Assembly (NCBI RefSeq): GCF_036964905.1
Contig: NZ_JBALHR010000003.1
Span: forward strand, 124,001-188,000
Length of the DNA: 64,000 bases
Direction: 5' to 3'
DNA from: Gemmobacter denitrificans
Lineage (GTDB): Bacteria; Pseudomonadota; Alphaproteobacteria; Rhodobacterales; Rhodobacteraceae
The translations under genes were made by a program, and so were the position numbers. The notes below the pieces were generated by a model. The model saw only the letters and a program-made list of their open reading frames with translations, made no database searches and was not told the origin of the DNA. Positions 35,649 to 44,004 of the stretch are shown one piece after another; within the stretch, counting starts at the first letter, position 1, and the number at the start of each line of letters is the position of its first letter.

Positions 35649-36653
35649 ATGCTTACCCGTCGCAGCCTTGCCGCGCTTGCCGGTGCCACCGCGCTGGCCC
35701 TGTCTTTCGCCGGTTCCGCCATTGCGCAGGACAAGATCGTCCTCAAGTTCAGCCATGTCGTCGCGCCCGATACGCCCAAGGGCAAGGGTGCCGCCAAGTT
35801 CGAGGAACTGGCCGAGCTGTACACCAATGGCGCCGTGGATGTTGAAGTCTATCCCAACAGCCAGCTGTACAAGGACAAGGAAGAGATGGAGGCGCTGCAA
35901 CTGGGCGCTGTCCAGATGCTGGCCCCGTCGCTGGCCAAGTTCGGCCCGCTGGGCGTGCAGGATTTCGAAGTGTTCGATCTGCCCTTCATCTTTGCCGATT
36001 ACGAGGCGCTGCGGAAGGTGACGCAGGGCGATGTGGGCAAGATGCTGCTGGCCAAGCTGGAAGACAAGGGCATCACCGGGCTGGCCTATTGGGACAATGG
36101 GTTCAAGATCATGTCGGCCAACAGCCCGCTGAAATCGCCCGATGATTTCCTTGGCCTGAAAATGCGCATCCAGTCCTCGAAGGTGATCGAGGCCTATATG
36201 AACAAGCTGGGCGCGGTGCCGCAGGTCATGGCCTTTTCTGAGGTCTATCAGGCGCTGCAGACCGGCGTTGTGGACGGCACCGAAAACCCGCCGTCGAACA
36301 TGTATACCCAGAAGATGAACGAAGTGCAGAAGCATGCGACCGTGTCGAACCATGGCTATCTGGGCTATGCGGTCATCGTGAACAAGCAGTTCTGGGATGG
36401 CCTGCCCGCCGATGTGCGCAGCGGTCTGGAAAAGGCCATGGCTGAAGCCACCGAATATGCCAATTCCATCGCCAAGGAAGACAATGACAACGCCCTGGCC
36501 GCGATGAAAGCTGCCGGCACGACCGAGTTCTATGAACCGACAGCCGAAGAGCGGGCCGCCTGGGCCGAGGCCCTGGCCCCGGTGCATGAGGAAATGGCCG
36601 AGCGCATCGGCGCCGAGACCATCGCCGCCGTCAAGGGCGCGATCGGCCAATAA
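35649..36653 (+). CDS. dctP: TRAP transporter periplasmic C4-dicarboxylate-binding protein DctP
   Basis: The 334-residue solute receptor of a TRAP transporter. The signal peptide is residues 1-27 (SLAALAGATALALSFAGSAIAQ core, cleavage after AIA). The mature protein shows KFSHVVAPDTPKGKGA, YPNSQLYKDKEEMEALQLGAVQM, and the ligand-carboxylate arginine in GLKMRIQSSKV. GVVDGTENPPSNM is the DctP signature. The ATG at 35649 follows a strong AGGAGG site; the longer open frame from 35148 is antisense to dctS. A stable hairpin follows, then dctQ and dctM. With DctS/DctR next door the likely substrates are malate, succinate and fumarate. Confidence 0.93.
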   Translation: MLTRRSLAALAGATALALSFAGSAIAQDKIVLKFSHVVAPDTPKGKGAAKFEELAELYTNGAVDVEVYPNSQLYKDKEEMEALQLGAVQMLAPSLAKFGPLGVQDFEVFDLPFIFADYEALRKVTQGDVGKMLLAKLEDKGITGLAYWDNGFKIMSANSPLKSPDDFLGLKMRIQSSKVIEAYMNKLGAVPQVMAFSEVYQALQTGVVDGTENPPSNMYTQKMNEVQKHATVSNHGYLGYAVIVNKQFWDGLPADVRSGLEKAMAEATEYANSIAKEDNDNALAAMKAAGTTEFYEPTAEERAAWAEALAPVHEEMAERIGAETIAAVKGAIGQ

Positions 36654-36664
36654 GGCCCTTTGGC

Positions 36665-36687
36665 GGGCGGCCCGTTCTGGGCCGCCC
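36665..36687 (+). terminator. intercistronic hairpin between dctP and dctQ
   Basis: GGGCGGCCC (36665-36673) and GGGCCGCCC (36679-36687) pair perfectly over 9 bp around a GTTCT loop, 11 bp after the dctP stop. No U-run follows, so it is more likely an mRNA-stabilising or attenuating hairpin than a full terminator. It would allow much more DctP than DctQM, as TRAP systems need. Confidence 0.65.
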
Positions 36688-36731
36688 CGTTCCACATTCC
36701 CCAAATTCACCCCCTTGCCGCGAGGTGTGCC

Positions 36732-37361
36732 ATGCTGCGCCTTCTCGATCGGCTGGAAGAAGTGCTGATCGCCACGCTGATCGCGGCGGCGACCATTCTC
36801 ATTTTCCTGTCCGTCACCCATCGCTTTGCTATCGGTTTTGCCGCCGATCTCGTGGGCCTTGCCCGCACGCATGAGATCGCCTGGCTGAACGATTTCGCCC
36901 GGTCGCTGTTCAAGGCCCTGAAAGCCATCAACCTGAACTGGGCGCAGGAGGCCTGCATCTACATGTTCGTATGGATGGCCAAATTCGGGGCCGCCTATGG
37001 CGTACGCACCGGCATCCATGTGGGCGTGGACATTCTGGCCGAACGCCTGACCGGCGCCAAGCGCCGCGCCATCACCATGATTGCCATGTCGGGCGGGGTG
37101 ATCTTCACGGCCATCATCACCGTGATCGGCACCGATTTCGTCTATCATGTCCGTGCAGGCGGCCAGATATCACCCGATCTGGAGCTGAAGATGTGGCTGA
37201 TCTATCTGGCGGTTCCGCTGGGTTCTGCGCTGATGTGCTTCCGCTTTGTTCAGGCGCTGTATCGTTACATCACCACCGGCGAAATCGCCCATCACGACCA
37301 TGGCGCTGTCGATGGTCTGGATGATGAGGCCGAAGATCTGGCCAAGGGAGGCCACGCATGA
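36732..37361 (+). CDS. dctQ: TRAP transporter small permease subunit DctQ
   Basis: A 209-residue membrane protein with four hydrophobic helices: VLIATLIAAATILIFLSVTH near the N-terminus, YMFVWMAKFGAAYGVRTGIHVGVD with the family's W-x6-A-x6-G-x-H pattern, ITMIAMSGGVIFTAIITVIG, and LKMWLIYLAVPLGSALMCFR. It is longer than minimal DctQ proteins because of an extended first loop (about 35-70). I use the ATG at 36732 rather than 36660. It overlaps dctM by 4 bp (ATGA). Confidence 0.9.
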   Translation: MLRLLDRLEEVLIATLIAAATILIFLSVTHRFAIGFAADLVGLARTHEIAWLNDFARSLFKALKAINLNWAQEACIYMFVWMAKFGAAYGVRTGIHVGVDILAERLTGAKRRAITMIAMSGGVIFTAIITVIGTDFVYHVRAGGQISPDLELKMWLIYLAVPLGSALMCFRFVQALYRYITTGEIAHHDHGAVDGLDDEAEDLAKGGHA

Positions 37362-38680
37362 CCGCGATCATCATCTTCCTGATCCTGGCGCTGCTGCTGG
37401 TCACCGGGATGCCCGTCTCCATCGCACTGGGCCTGACGGTCTTTTCCTTCCTCTTCGCCTTTTCCGAAGTGCCGATGGACGCCATCGCGCTGAAACTGTT
37501 CACCGGCATCGAAAAGTTCGAGATCATGGCGATCCCGTTCTTCATTCTGGCGGGCAATTTCCTGACGCATGGCGGCGTGGCACGGCGGATGATCCGCTTT
37601 GCCTCATCCATGGTGGGCCATTGGTATGGCGGCATGGGTCTGGCGGCGGTGCTGTCCTGTGCGCTGTTCGCGGCGATTTCGGGCTCCAGCCCCGCCACGG
37701 TGATGGCGGTCGGGTCAATCCTGATCCCGGCCATGGTGAAACAGGGCTATCCGCCGCAATTCGGCGTGGGCACGGTTGCCAGCTCGGGCGGGCTGGGCAT
37801 CCTGATCCCGCCGTCCATCGTGATGGTGATGTATGCCGTGGCCACCTCGGGCATGGTGGTCACCGGGCCGGATGGCCAGCCGGTCATGTCGGCCTCGATC
37901 GGGGATCTGTTCATCGCGGGCGTGGTGCCGGGCCTGATGCTGGCCACGCTGCTGGGCGGAACCACCATGTTCCGGGCCTGGAAGAACGATTACCCCCGGA
38001 TGCCGCGCGCCAGCTTTGACGAACGCTGGAAAACCTTCCGTGAAAGCGTCTGGGGCCTGCTCTTGATCGTCATCATCATGGGCGGGATCTATGGCGGCAT
38101 CTTCACCCCGACCGAAGCCGCCGCCGTCAGCGCCGTCTATGCCTTTGTCATCGCGGTCTGGGTCTACAAGGACATCAAGCTGTCCGATGTGCCCCGGGTG
38201 CTGCTGAACTCGGCTGCGATGTCGGCGATGCTGCTTTACATCATCACCAATGCCGTGATGTTCGCCTTCATCCTGACCAGCGAACAGATCCCGCAGGCGC
38301 TTTCGGGCTGGATCGTTGATCTGGGGCTGGGCAAGATCGGCTTCCTGCTGATCGTGAACGTGATGCTGCTGATGATCGGGATGGTGATGGAACCTTCGGC
38401 CATCGTGCTCATCATGGCGCCGATCCTCTATCCGGTCGCCATGGCGCTCGGGATCGATCCGGTGCATTTCGGCATCATGCTGGTGGTTAACATGGAAATC
38501 GGGCTATGCACGCCACCGGTCGGGCTGAACCTTTACGTCGCCTCGTCGATCTCCAAACTGGGGCTGACCGAGGTGACAAAGGCCACCTGGCCCTGGCTGC
38601 TGACGATGCTGACCTTCCTCATGCTCATCACCTATATCCCGCAGATCACCTTGTTCCTGCCGCGCCTGATGGGGATGTAA
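37358..38680 (+). CDS. dctM: TRAP transporter large permease subunit DctM
   Basis: The 440-residue transport subunit has about twelve membrane helices. Diagnostic stretches are the N-terminal LLLVTGMPVSIALGLTV, AAISGSSPATVMAVGSILIPAM and ASSGGLGILIPPSIVMVMYA in the first half, and the later MIGMVMEPSAIVLIMAPILYPVAMALGIDPVHFGIMLVVNMEIGLCTPPVGLNLYV, where the GLCTPPVG motif is nearly invariant. It moves dicarboxylates with sodium using substrate handed over by DctP. It ends the dctPQM operon and is followed by a strong hairpin. Confidence 0.95.
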   Translation: MTAIIIFLILALLLVTGMPVSIALGLTVFSFLFAFSEVPMDAIALKLFTGIEKFEIMAIPFFILAGNFLTHGGVARRMIRFASSMVGHWYGGMGLAAVLSCALFAAISGSSPATVMAVGSILIPAMVKQGYPPQFGVGTVASSGGLGILIPPSIVMVMYAVATSGMVVTGPDGQPVMSASIGDLFIAGVVPGLMLATLLGGTTMFRAWKNDYPRMPRASFDERWKTFRESVWGLLLIVIIMGGIYGGIFTPTEAAAVSAVYAFVIAVWVYKDIKLSDVPRVLLNSAAMSAMLLYIITNAVMFAFILTSEQIPQALSGWIVDLGLGKIGFLLIVNVMLLMIGMVMEPSAIVLIMAPILYPVAMALGIDPVHFGIMLVVNMEIGLCTPPVGLNLYVASSISKLGLTEVTKATWPWLLTMLTFLMLITYIPQITLFLPRLMGM

Positions 38681-38704
38681 CCCGCCGAGCGCAAGGAAAA
38701 GGGC

Positions 38705-38734
38705 AAAGGGCCGCGGCGTCCCCCGCGGTCCTTT
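38705..38734 (+). terminator. bidirectional terminator between dctM and hypE
   Basis: AAAGGGCCGCGG (38705-38716) pairs with CCGCGGTCCTTT (38723-38734) around a CGTCCC loop: 12 pairs including one G-T. It lies 24 bp after dctM and 21 bp after the convergent hypE. The T-runs on the minus-strand side (complement of 38694-38707) are better, so it probably serves hypE as much as dctM. Confidence 0.75.
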
Positions 38735-38755
38735 CGCCTGTCAGCAGACAGGGTT

Positions 38756-39778
38756 TCAGCAGATACGGGGCAGCTGTTCGCCCACCAGCATGTCCACAAT
38801 GCGCGCTCCGCCAAAGGCCGTGCGCAGCGTTACCCGGCCCGGCTGGCCCGCATGCGCCCGCCCGATGATGCAGGCCCCCGCCCCTTCGGGCCGCGCCCGC
38901 ATTGCGGCCACCACGGCTTCGGCCTGATCGGCAGGGCAGAACAGCACCAGCCGCCCTTCATTGGCCAGATATAGCGGGTCAAGCCCAAGGATCTCGCACA
39001 TCCCCACCACTTCCGGGCGCAGCGGCAGCGCATCCTCCTGCACCTCCACCGCCAACCCGGCCTCGGCAGCCATTTCGTTCAGAGCCGAGGCCAGCCCGCC
39101 CCGCGTGCAATCGCGCGCGGCATGGATGCCGGGGGCTGCCGCCAGCGCGGCCTGCATCAGATGGCCCAGCCCCGCGCAATCCGATTGCAGATCGGTGGAC
39201 AAGGCCAGATCGCCCCGGGCCGCCAGAATGGCCGCGCCATGATCGCCCAGCACGCCGTTCACGATCACCGCATCGCCCGGCGCGATCCGCGTTGCGGCCA
39301 GATCGCAACCCGGCGGGATGACCCCGATCCCCGATGTGGTGATGAACACCCCATCGCCCTTGCCGCGTTCCACCACCTTGGTATCGCCGGTCACGATACG
39401 CACCCCGGCAGCCTCTGCCTCGGCGGCCATTGTGGCCACGATCCGGCGCAGCAAGGCGATTTCGCAGCCCTCTTCGATGATGAAACTGGCGGACAGCCAC
39501 AGGGGCCGCGCGCCCCCCACCGCCAGATCGTTCACCGTCCCACAGACCGCCAGCTTGCCGATGTCTCCCCCCGGAAATTCCAGCGGGCTGACCACGAAAC
39601 TGTCGGTGGTAAAGGCCAGCCGCGCGCCTGGTTCCTGCAGCGCATCCACCATCAACCGGGCCTGATCCTCGTTGCCCGGTGGTTGAAACACGCCGGTAAA
39701 GACTTCGGCGATCAGGTCGCGCATCGCCTGACCGCCACCGCCATGCGCCATGGTCACCCGTTCGCCGCGCAGCGCCAT
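38756..39778 (-). CDS. hypE: hydrogenase maturation protein HypE
   Basis: A 340-residue PurM-like ATPase that dehydrates the thiocarboxamide on its own C-terminal cysteine to thiocyanate, the cyanide donor for the NiFe centre. It opens with the typical VTMAHGGGGQAMRDLI and ends with PRIC, the exact C-terminal cysteine tail. I start it at the ATG at 39778, with an AAAGGAGA site that is part of a repeated intergenic element; the frame runs on to 39865. It is the last gene of the leftward hupDFGHJK-hypAB-hupR-hypCDE run. Confidence 0.95.
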   Translation of the reverse strand: MALRGERVTMAHGGGGQAMRDLIAEVFTGVFQPPGNEDQARLMVDALQEPGARLAFTTDSFVVSPLEFPGGDIGKLAVCGTVNDLAVGGARPLWLSASFIIEEGCEIALLRRIVATMAAEAEAAGVRIVTGDTKVVERGKGDGVFITTSGIGVIPPGCDLAATRIAPGDAVIVNGVLGDHGAAILAARGDLALSTDLQSDCAGLGHLMQAALAAAPGIHAARDCTRGGLASALNEMAAEAGLAVEVQEDALPLRPEVVGMCEILGLDPLYLANEGRLVLFCPADQAEAVVAAMRARPEGAGACIIGRAHAGQPGRVTLRTAFGGARIVDMLVGEQLPRIC

Positions 39779-39784
39779 CGCTGT

Positions 39785-39834
39785 CTCCTTTATTCTGGTC
39801 CGAATATCCCGGGGGCGAAAGGGGGCAAAGCCCC
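39785..39834 (-). repeat. intergenic repeat element, copy before hypE
   Basis: On the minus strand: a hairpin (GGGGC-TTT-GCCCC, 39822-39834) followed by a 29-nt tail at 39785-39813 that begins CCCGGGATATT and ends ATAAAGGAG. The tail matches the one before hypF (51999-52028) at nearly all positions and supplies the hypE ribosome binding site. It fills almost the whole gap between hypD and hypE. Confidence 0.7.
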
Positions 39835-39836
39835 GC

Positions 39837-40973
39837 TTACACCGCCTCCGCCCGTGCGCCGGCATATTGCCAATAAGCCGCGCACGCCCCTTCTGATGAC
39901 ACCATCAGCGCGCCCAGCGGCATCTCCGGCGTACAGCCGCGCCCGAATTGCGGGCATTGCGTGGGCTTCATCCGCCCTGTCATTACCGATCCACAGGCGC
40001 AGCCTTCGATCTCCGGCACATTGCGCGGCCCGGCGGCATACCCGATACCGAACTTTTGTTCGGCATCGAAAGCGGCAAAGGTCGGGCGGATGCGCAGCCC
40101 GCTGGCATCGATCTCGCCCAGACCGCGCCATTCAAAGCTGGGGCGGCGTTCATAGACCTCGGCCATGGCAGCCAGACTGACCGGGTTGCCATGTTCCGGC
40201 ACCACACGGGCATATTGGTTTTCCACCCGGGCTTTGCCTTCGGCGATCTGGGTCAGCACCATCAGCACCGACTGCAAAAGGTCGGTCGGCTCGAACCCCG
40301 CCACCACGATGGGCTTGCCAAAGTCGCGCGGAATGAAATCGTAGGGGTGTATCCCGATCACCATGCTGACATGGCCCGGCCCGATGAACCCATCCAGCCG
40401 CATGTCGGGATCGCCCAGCAGGGCACGGATCGGTTCGGGCACCGTGATGTGATTGCAGAACACGCTGAAATTGCCCAACCCCTCGCGTGCGGCCTGCAGG
40501 ATCGCCAGTGCGGTCGAGGGTGTCGTGGTCTCGAACCCCAGCCCGAAGAACACCACCTCGCGCCCCGGATTGCGCCGGGCCAGTTCCAGCGCATCCAGTG
40601 GGCTGTAGACCATGCGGATATCGGCGCCATCGGCCTTGGCCTGCATCAGGCTCTTGCGATGGCCCGGTACCCGCATCGCATCGCCAAAAGTGGTGAAGAT
40701 CACCCCCGGCATTTCGGCGATCTGCACGCATTCATCAACCCGCGCCATGGGCAACACACAGACCGGGCAGCCGGGGCCGTGGATGAATTCGATCCCCTCA
40801 TGGATCAGCTTGTCCAGCCCGTAGCGAAAGATCGAATGGGTATGGCCGCCGCAGATTTCCATGATGTGAATCGGTTTGTCGCGTGTGGCGCCAATGGCAT
40901 CGGCGCGGGCGGCGATGGCGGCCAGCAGGCCGCGCGCGGCGACGGGATCCCGGAATTCCGAAGCAAACTTCAT
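39837..40973 (-). CDS. hypD: hydrogenase maturation protein HypD
   Basis: A 378-residue [4Fe-4S] protein that, with HypC, forms the scaffold on which Fe(CN)2CO is put together. Conserved parts are IMEICGGHTHSIFRYG, IEFIHGPGCPVCVLP, GFETTTPSTA, ICGCGSV-like cysteine region EGCACGSVMTGRMKPTQCPQFG with the cluster-binding cysteines, and GALMVSSEGACAAYWQY at the end. The ATG at 40973 lies within the 3' end of hypC (4-bp overlap). The frame open to 41249 is only the antiphase of hypC. Confidence 0.95.
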   Translation of the reverse strand: MKFASEFRDPVAARGLLAAIAARADAIGATRDKPIHIMEICGGHTHSIFRYGLDKLIHEGIEFIHGPGCPVCVLPMARVDECVQIAEMPGVIFTTFGDAMRVPGHRKSLMQAKADGADIRMVYSPLDALELARRNPGREVVFFGLGFETTTPSTALAILQAAREGLGNFSVFCNHITVPEPIRALLGDPDMRLDGFIGPGHVSMVIGIHPYDFIPRDFGKPIVVAGFEPTDLLQSVLMVLTQIAEGKARVENQYARVVPEHGNPVSLAAMAEVYERRPSFEWRGLGEIDASGLRIRPTFAAFDAEQKFGIGYAAGPRNVPEIEGCACGSVMTGRMKPTQCPQFGRGCTPEMPLGALMVSSEGACAAYWQYAGARAEAV

Positions 40974-41251
40974 GCCAGTGCCCTTTCGCTTTCGGCCATC
41001 TGCTCCAGCGTTTCCTGCGCCTCGCCCAGATCGCGCAGGGCCTCCAGTGTTTTCTGCGCCTCGTCCTCGTCGATCAGGGCCATGGCAAAACCTACATGCA
41101 CCAGCGCCCATTGACCGACCAATGTCTCCAGGTCCGGCCCGGCGATGCAGGCCACGTTCACTTCGCGCCGCACGCCTGACACTTCGGCCATGGCCATCAG
41201 GCGGGCCTCGTCGGTGATCGCGATGATGCGGGCGGGAATTCCCAGACACAT
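40970..41251 (-). CDS. hypC: hydrogenase maturation chaperone HypC
   Basis: A 93-residue HypC/HupF-family protein. The essential N-terminal cysteine is in MCLGIPARI. The rest matches the family (ARLMAMAEVSGVRREVNVACI, GQWALVHVGFAMALIDEDEAQKTL). It binds HypD and the large-subunit precursor and carries the iron moiety. A second paralogue of this family, hupF, lies about 6 kb away in the same operon. It starts 1 bp after the hupR stop and overlaps hypD by 4 bp. Confidence 0.95.
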   Translation of the reverse strand: MCLGIPARIIAITDEARLMAMAEVSGVRREVNVACIAGPDLETLVGQWALVHVGFAMALIDEDEAQKTLEALRDLGEAQETLEQMAESERALA

Positions 41252-41252
41252 G

Positions 41253-42734
41253 TCAGTCTTCCTCTTCTTCGGTCACCCGGCCCGAGGGGTCAGTGATGCC
41301 GTAACGGTCCAGCTTGGCGCGCAGGCCCACGCGCGACAAGCCCAGTTCCACCGCCGCCCGGCTCTTGTTCCAGCGGTGGCGGGTCAGGGTTTCACGCAGG
41401 ATGCGCATTTCGATCAGTTCCACGCGATCCTTCAGCGTGCCGCTTGCCGTCAGAACGCCATCGGCGGACCGGTCGGCCCCGCTGTCGGACGGCGCGGCCT
41501 GCAGGATCGGGCGCGAAATCAGCTCGGCCCCTAGCATCGGTGTCTGGGCAAAGATCAGCATGCGAGTCACTTCGTTCTGCAATTCCTTCAGATTGCCGGG
41601 CCAATCCCAGTTTTCCAGAAACTCCAGCGCCGCCGAGGTGAAGCCATGGGCGGCCTTGCCGTGGCGCGCGGCCAGATCGTCCAGAAAGGCCTGGGCCAGC
41701 AGGGCCACATCGCCGCGCCGCGCCCGCAAGGGCGGGATGCGCAGCTCCGCCACCGCAAGTGCATAATACAGATCAGGGCGGAACTGGCCTTCGGCCACCC
41801 GAGCGGGCAGATCGGCGCCGCTGCCAGCAATCAGCCGGATATTGCTGCCCAGCACCTCTTGCCCGCCGACCGGGGTAAAGCTGCCCTCATCCACCAGTCT
41901 CCAAAGTGCCAACTGGAGGGCAGGGCTGGCATGTTCCACGCCTTCCAGAAACAGGGTTCCCCTGTCGGCCTTCTGCGCCAGACCGATGCGGTTCACCCCG
42001 CCCGGTAGCACGCCGCGTTTGGCCCCGAACAGTTCGATGAAGGCCAGATCTTCGGGCAGGCCCGCCAGCGAAAGGGCATGAAAGGGCCGGTCAGACCGAA
42101 GGCTGCCGAAATGCATTGCCCGCGCCAGCCGCGACCGGCCGGTGCCCGGCTCACCCGTCAGCAGGACGGGAATGTCGAAGCTGGCAAAATGCCGGGCCGT
42201 GTCGATCAGCGCGGCCATCGGGCTGTGGGGCGACCGCAGCAGGGTTTCGAACCCCAACCCTTCGCGCAGGGCAGCGCGGCGCTTTTCCAGCTTGGTCTGG
42301 GCCGAGCTGGCCAGAAACCGCATTTCCAGTGCCATGCGTTCATTTTCACGCGCCAGCGCGAACAGCCGCGCCCCATTGCGCGCCGCCATCAGCAATTGTT
42401 CTGGGTGCCAGGGCTTGGTCAGGAACTGGTGAATACCGGCATCGTTGATCGCCTGCGCCATGGCTGCCGGATCGGTATAGCCGGTGATGATGATGCGCAG
42501 CGTATCGGGCCAGCGGTCGCGCAATTCCGTCAGCAGTTCCACCCCCGTCCGGCCCGGCATCCGCTGATCGCAGATCACCACCTGCACCCATTCTTCCTCC
42601 ATCCGCCGCAGGGCGGTTTCGGCATCGGGGGCGGTCAGGCAGTCGAATTCATCTTCCAGCGCCATGCGCATGGCCGACAGGCTGTGCGGTTCGTCATCAA
42701 CCAGAAGAACAGTGGGGCGGGGCGGGCTGGTCAT
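41253..42734 (-). CDS. hupR: hydrogenase response regulator HupR (NtrC-like, degenerate AAA+)
   Basis: A 493-residue NtrC-family activator. The receiver domain (about 1-125) has phospho-acceptor D56 in VICDQRMPG. A central AAA+-like domain (about 165-400) is followed by a Fis-type helix-turn-helix (NKSRAAVELGLSRVGLRAKL, 456-475). The central domain is altered: Walker A reads GEPGTGRS (194-201) with Arg in place of Lys, the GAFTGA loop position reads RGVLPGG, and Walker B reads LFLEGVE. So it cannot work as a normal sigma-54 activator. This fits R. capsulatus HupR, which controls hupSL without RpoN. The ATG at 42734 overlaps hypB by 4 bp. Confidence 0.92.
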   Translation of the reverse strand: MTSPPRPTVLLVDDEPHSLSAMRMALEDEFDCLTAPDAETALRRMEEEWVQVVICDQRMPGRTGVELLTELRDRWPDTLRIIITGYTDPAAMAQAINDAGIHQFLTKPWHPEQLLMAARNGARLFALARENERMALEMRFLASSAQTKLEKRRAALREGLGFETLLRSPHSPMAALIDTARHFASFDIPVLLTGEPGTGRSRLARAMHFGSLRSDRPFHALSLAGLPEDLAFIELFGAKRGVLPGGVNRIGLAQKADRGTLFLEGVEHASPALQLALWRLVDEGSFTPVGGQEVLGSNIRLIAGSGADLPARVAEGQFRPDLYYALAVAELRIPPLRARRGDVALLAQAFLDDLAARHGKAAHGFTSAALEFLENWDWPGNLKELQNEVTRMLIFAQTPMLGAELISRPILQAAPSDSGADRSADGVLTASGTLKDRVELIEMRILRETLTRHRWNKSRAAVELGLSRVGLRAKLDRYGITDPSGRVTEEEED

Positions 42735-43663
42735 GCCTGCTTGTCCGCCAGCCGCGCGCGCAGCCAATCGATCCATTCCGCCATGCCTTCGCCGGTGCGG
42801 GCTGACAGGCGCAGCACGGTGATGGCCGGGTTCACGCGGCGCAGGTTGGCTTCATACAGATCAAGATCCACGTCGCAATGCGGGGCCAGATCGGTCTTGT
42901 TCAGGATGGCCAGCCGGGCCGCGGTGAACATATCCGGGTATTTCAGCGGCTTGTCCTCGCCTTCGGTCACGGACAGGATGGCAACCTTGGCATCTTCCCC
43001 CAGATCGAAGGCCGCGGGGCAGACCAGATTGCCGACATTTTCGATGAACAGGATCGACGCCGGGCGCGGGCGCAGGCTGTCGATCGCATGGCCCACCATT
43101 TGTGCATCCAGATGGCAGCCCTTGCCGGTATTGATCTGCAGCGCGCGCGCGCCGGTGGCGCGGATGCGGTCGGCGTCATGGCTGGTTTGCTGATCGCCTT
43201 CGATGACGGCAAGCGGGGTATCCTGCAGGGCGCGGATGGTCTGGCACAGAAGCGTGGTCTTGCCCGATCCGGGTGATGACATAAGGTTCAGAGCCAGCAC
43301 GCCAAGCGCGTTCAGCACCCGCCGGTTGCCTGCCGCCAGCGCATCGTTCTTCGCCAGAATCGAGGTTTCCACCGCGATCAGCCGGGCCTGTGTCAGCCCC
43401 GGAACCGAAACCCCGGCCGCGCCCGTGCCGTAATGGTGGTGGTCATGCCCGTGGTCATGATCGTGATGGTCCGGATGGTCGTGCCCGTGGCTGTGATCGT
43501 GGTCATTCCCATGATGATGGTGGCCGTGATCATGGTCATGGTCATGGTCATGGTCATGGTCATGGTCATGGCTGTGCGGCAGGCCCAGCCGATGCGCTTC
43601 TTCATGGGTCATTGCCCGTCCGTCCACCGTTACCGTATCACCGCAACCGCATACCGTGCACAT
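42731..43663 (-). CDS. hypB: hydrogenase nickel incorporation GTPase HypB, His-rich form
   Basis: A 310-residue SIMIBI-class GTPase that inserts nickel into the hydrogenase large subunit. The N-terminus has the high-affinity nickel site CTVCGCG. A stretch of about 50 residues (30-80) made almost only of His, Asp and Gly can store nickel. The GTPase core follows, with P-loop SSPGSGKTTLL, VIEGDQQTSHDADRI, NVGNLVCPAAFDLGE and the guanine-binding LNKTDL. Part of the His-Asp run comes from a perfect hexanucleotide repeat. The start is the ATG at 43663, overlapping the hypA stop as TGATG. Confidence 0.95.
   Translation of the reverse strand: MCTVCGCGDTVTVDGRAMTHEEAHRLGLPHSHDHDHDHDHDHDHDHGHHHHGNDHDHSHGHDHPDHHDHDHGHDHHHYGTGAAGVSVPGLTQARLIAVETSILAKNDALAAGNRRVLNALGVLALNLMSSPGSGKTTLLCQTIRALQDTPLAVIEGDQQTSHDADRIRATGARALQINTGKGCHLDAQMVGHAIDSLRPRPASILFIENVGNLVCPAAFDLGEDAKVAILSVTEGEDKPLKYPDMFTAARLAILNKTDLAPHCDVDLDLYEANLRRVNPAITVLRLSARTGEGMAEWIDWLRARLADKQA
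43531..43572. repeat. CATGGT hexanucleotide microsatellite inside hypB
   Basis: Seven tandem units (six CATGGT and a last CATGGC) cover 42 bp. On the minus strand they encode alternating Asp and His in the nickel-storing region of HypB. Slippage would change the number of histidines without breaking the frame. Confidence 0.9.
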
Positions 43664-44004
43664 CACAGCACCTCCATATCCTTGATCCGCATCTCGTCGC
43701 CGCCTTCAGGGATCAGCCGACCCCCGCCGCACAGCGGACAGGGATCAAGCCGGTCGGCCAGATCGACCGTTTTCCCGCAGTCATAGCACAGGGCGCGGCC
43801 GGGCAGGTCGATCATCTCAAGCCGTGCGCCTTCGGCGGGGCCGCCGCGCATGACCACATCAAAGGCAAATTCCAGCGCCGGTTTTTCCACCCCGGCAAAG
43901 CGCCCGATCTCCAGCCGGATCACGCTGACACGGACAAAGCCATGGGCGCGGGCCTGATCTTCGACAATGCGGCGCATGCCTTCGGCGAGGCTCATTTCAT
44001 GCAT
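43663..44004 (-). CDS. hypA: hydrogenase nickel incorporation protein HypA
   Basis: A 113-residue zinc- and nickel-binding metallochaperone. The N-terminal MHEMSLAEG carries the nickel ligand His2. The zinc site has two CxxC pairs: CYDCGKTV and CPLCGG. The end (MRIKDMEVL) is the typical HypA tail with the RIKxMEV motif. It acts with HypB. Its 3' end overlaps the hypB start, and its 5' end overlaps the hupK stop by 8 bp. Confidence 0.95.
   Translation of the reverse strand: MHEMSLAEGMRRIVEDQARAHGFVRVSVIRLEIGRFAGVEKPALEFAFDVVMRGGPAEGARLEMIDLPGRALCYDCGKTVDLADRLDPCPLCGGGRLIPEGGDEMRIKDMEVL

Noticed and set aside
43531..43572. Tandem repeat considered as a CRISPR-like array
   Set aside because: Units are 6 bp, contiguous, without spacers, and in frame inside hypB; it is a coding microsatellite.
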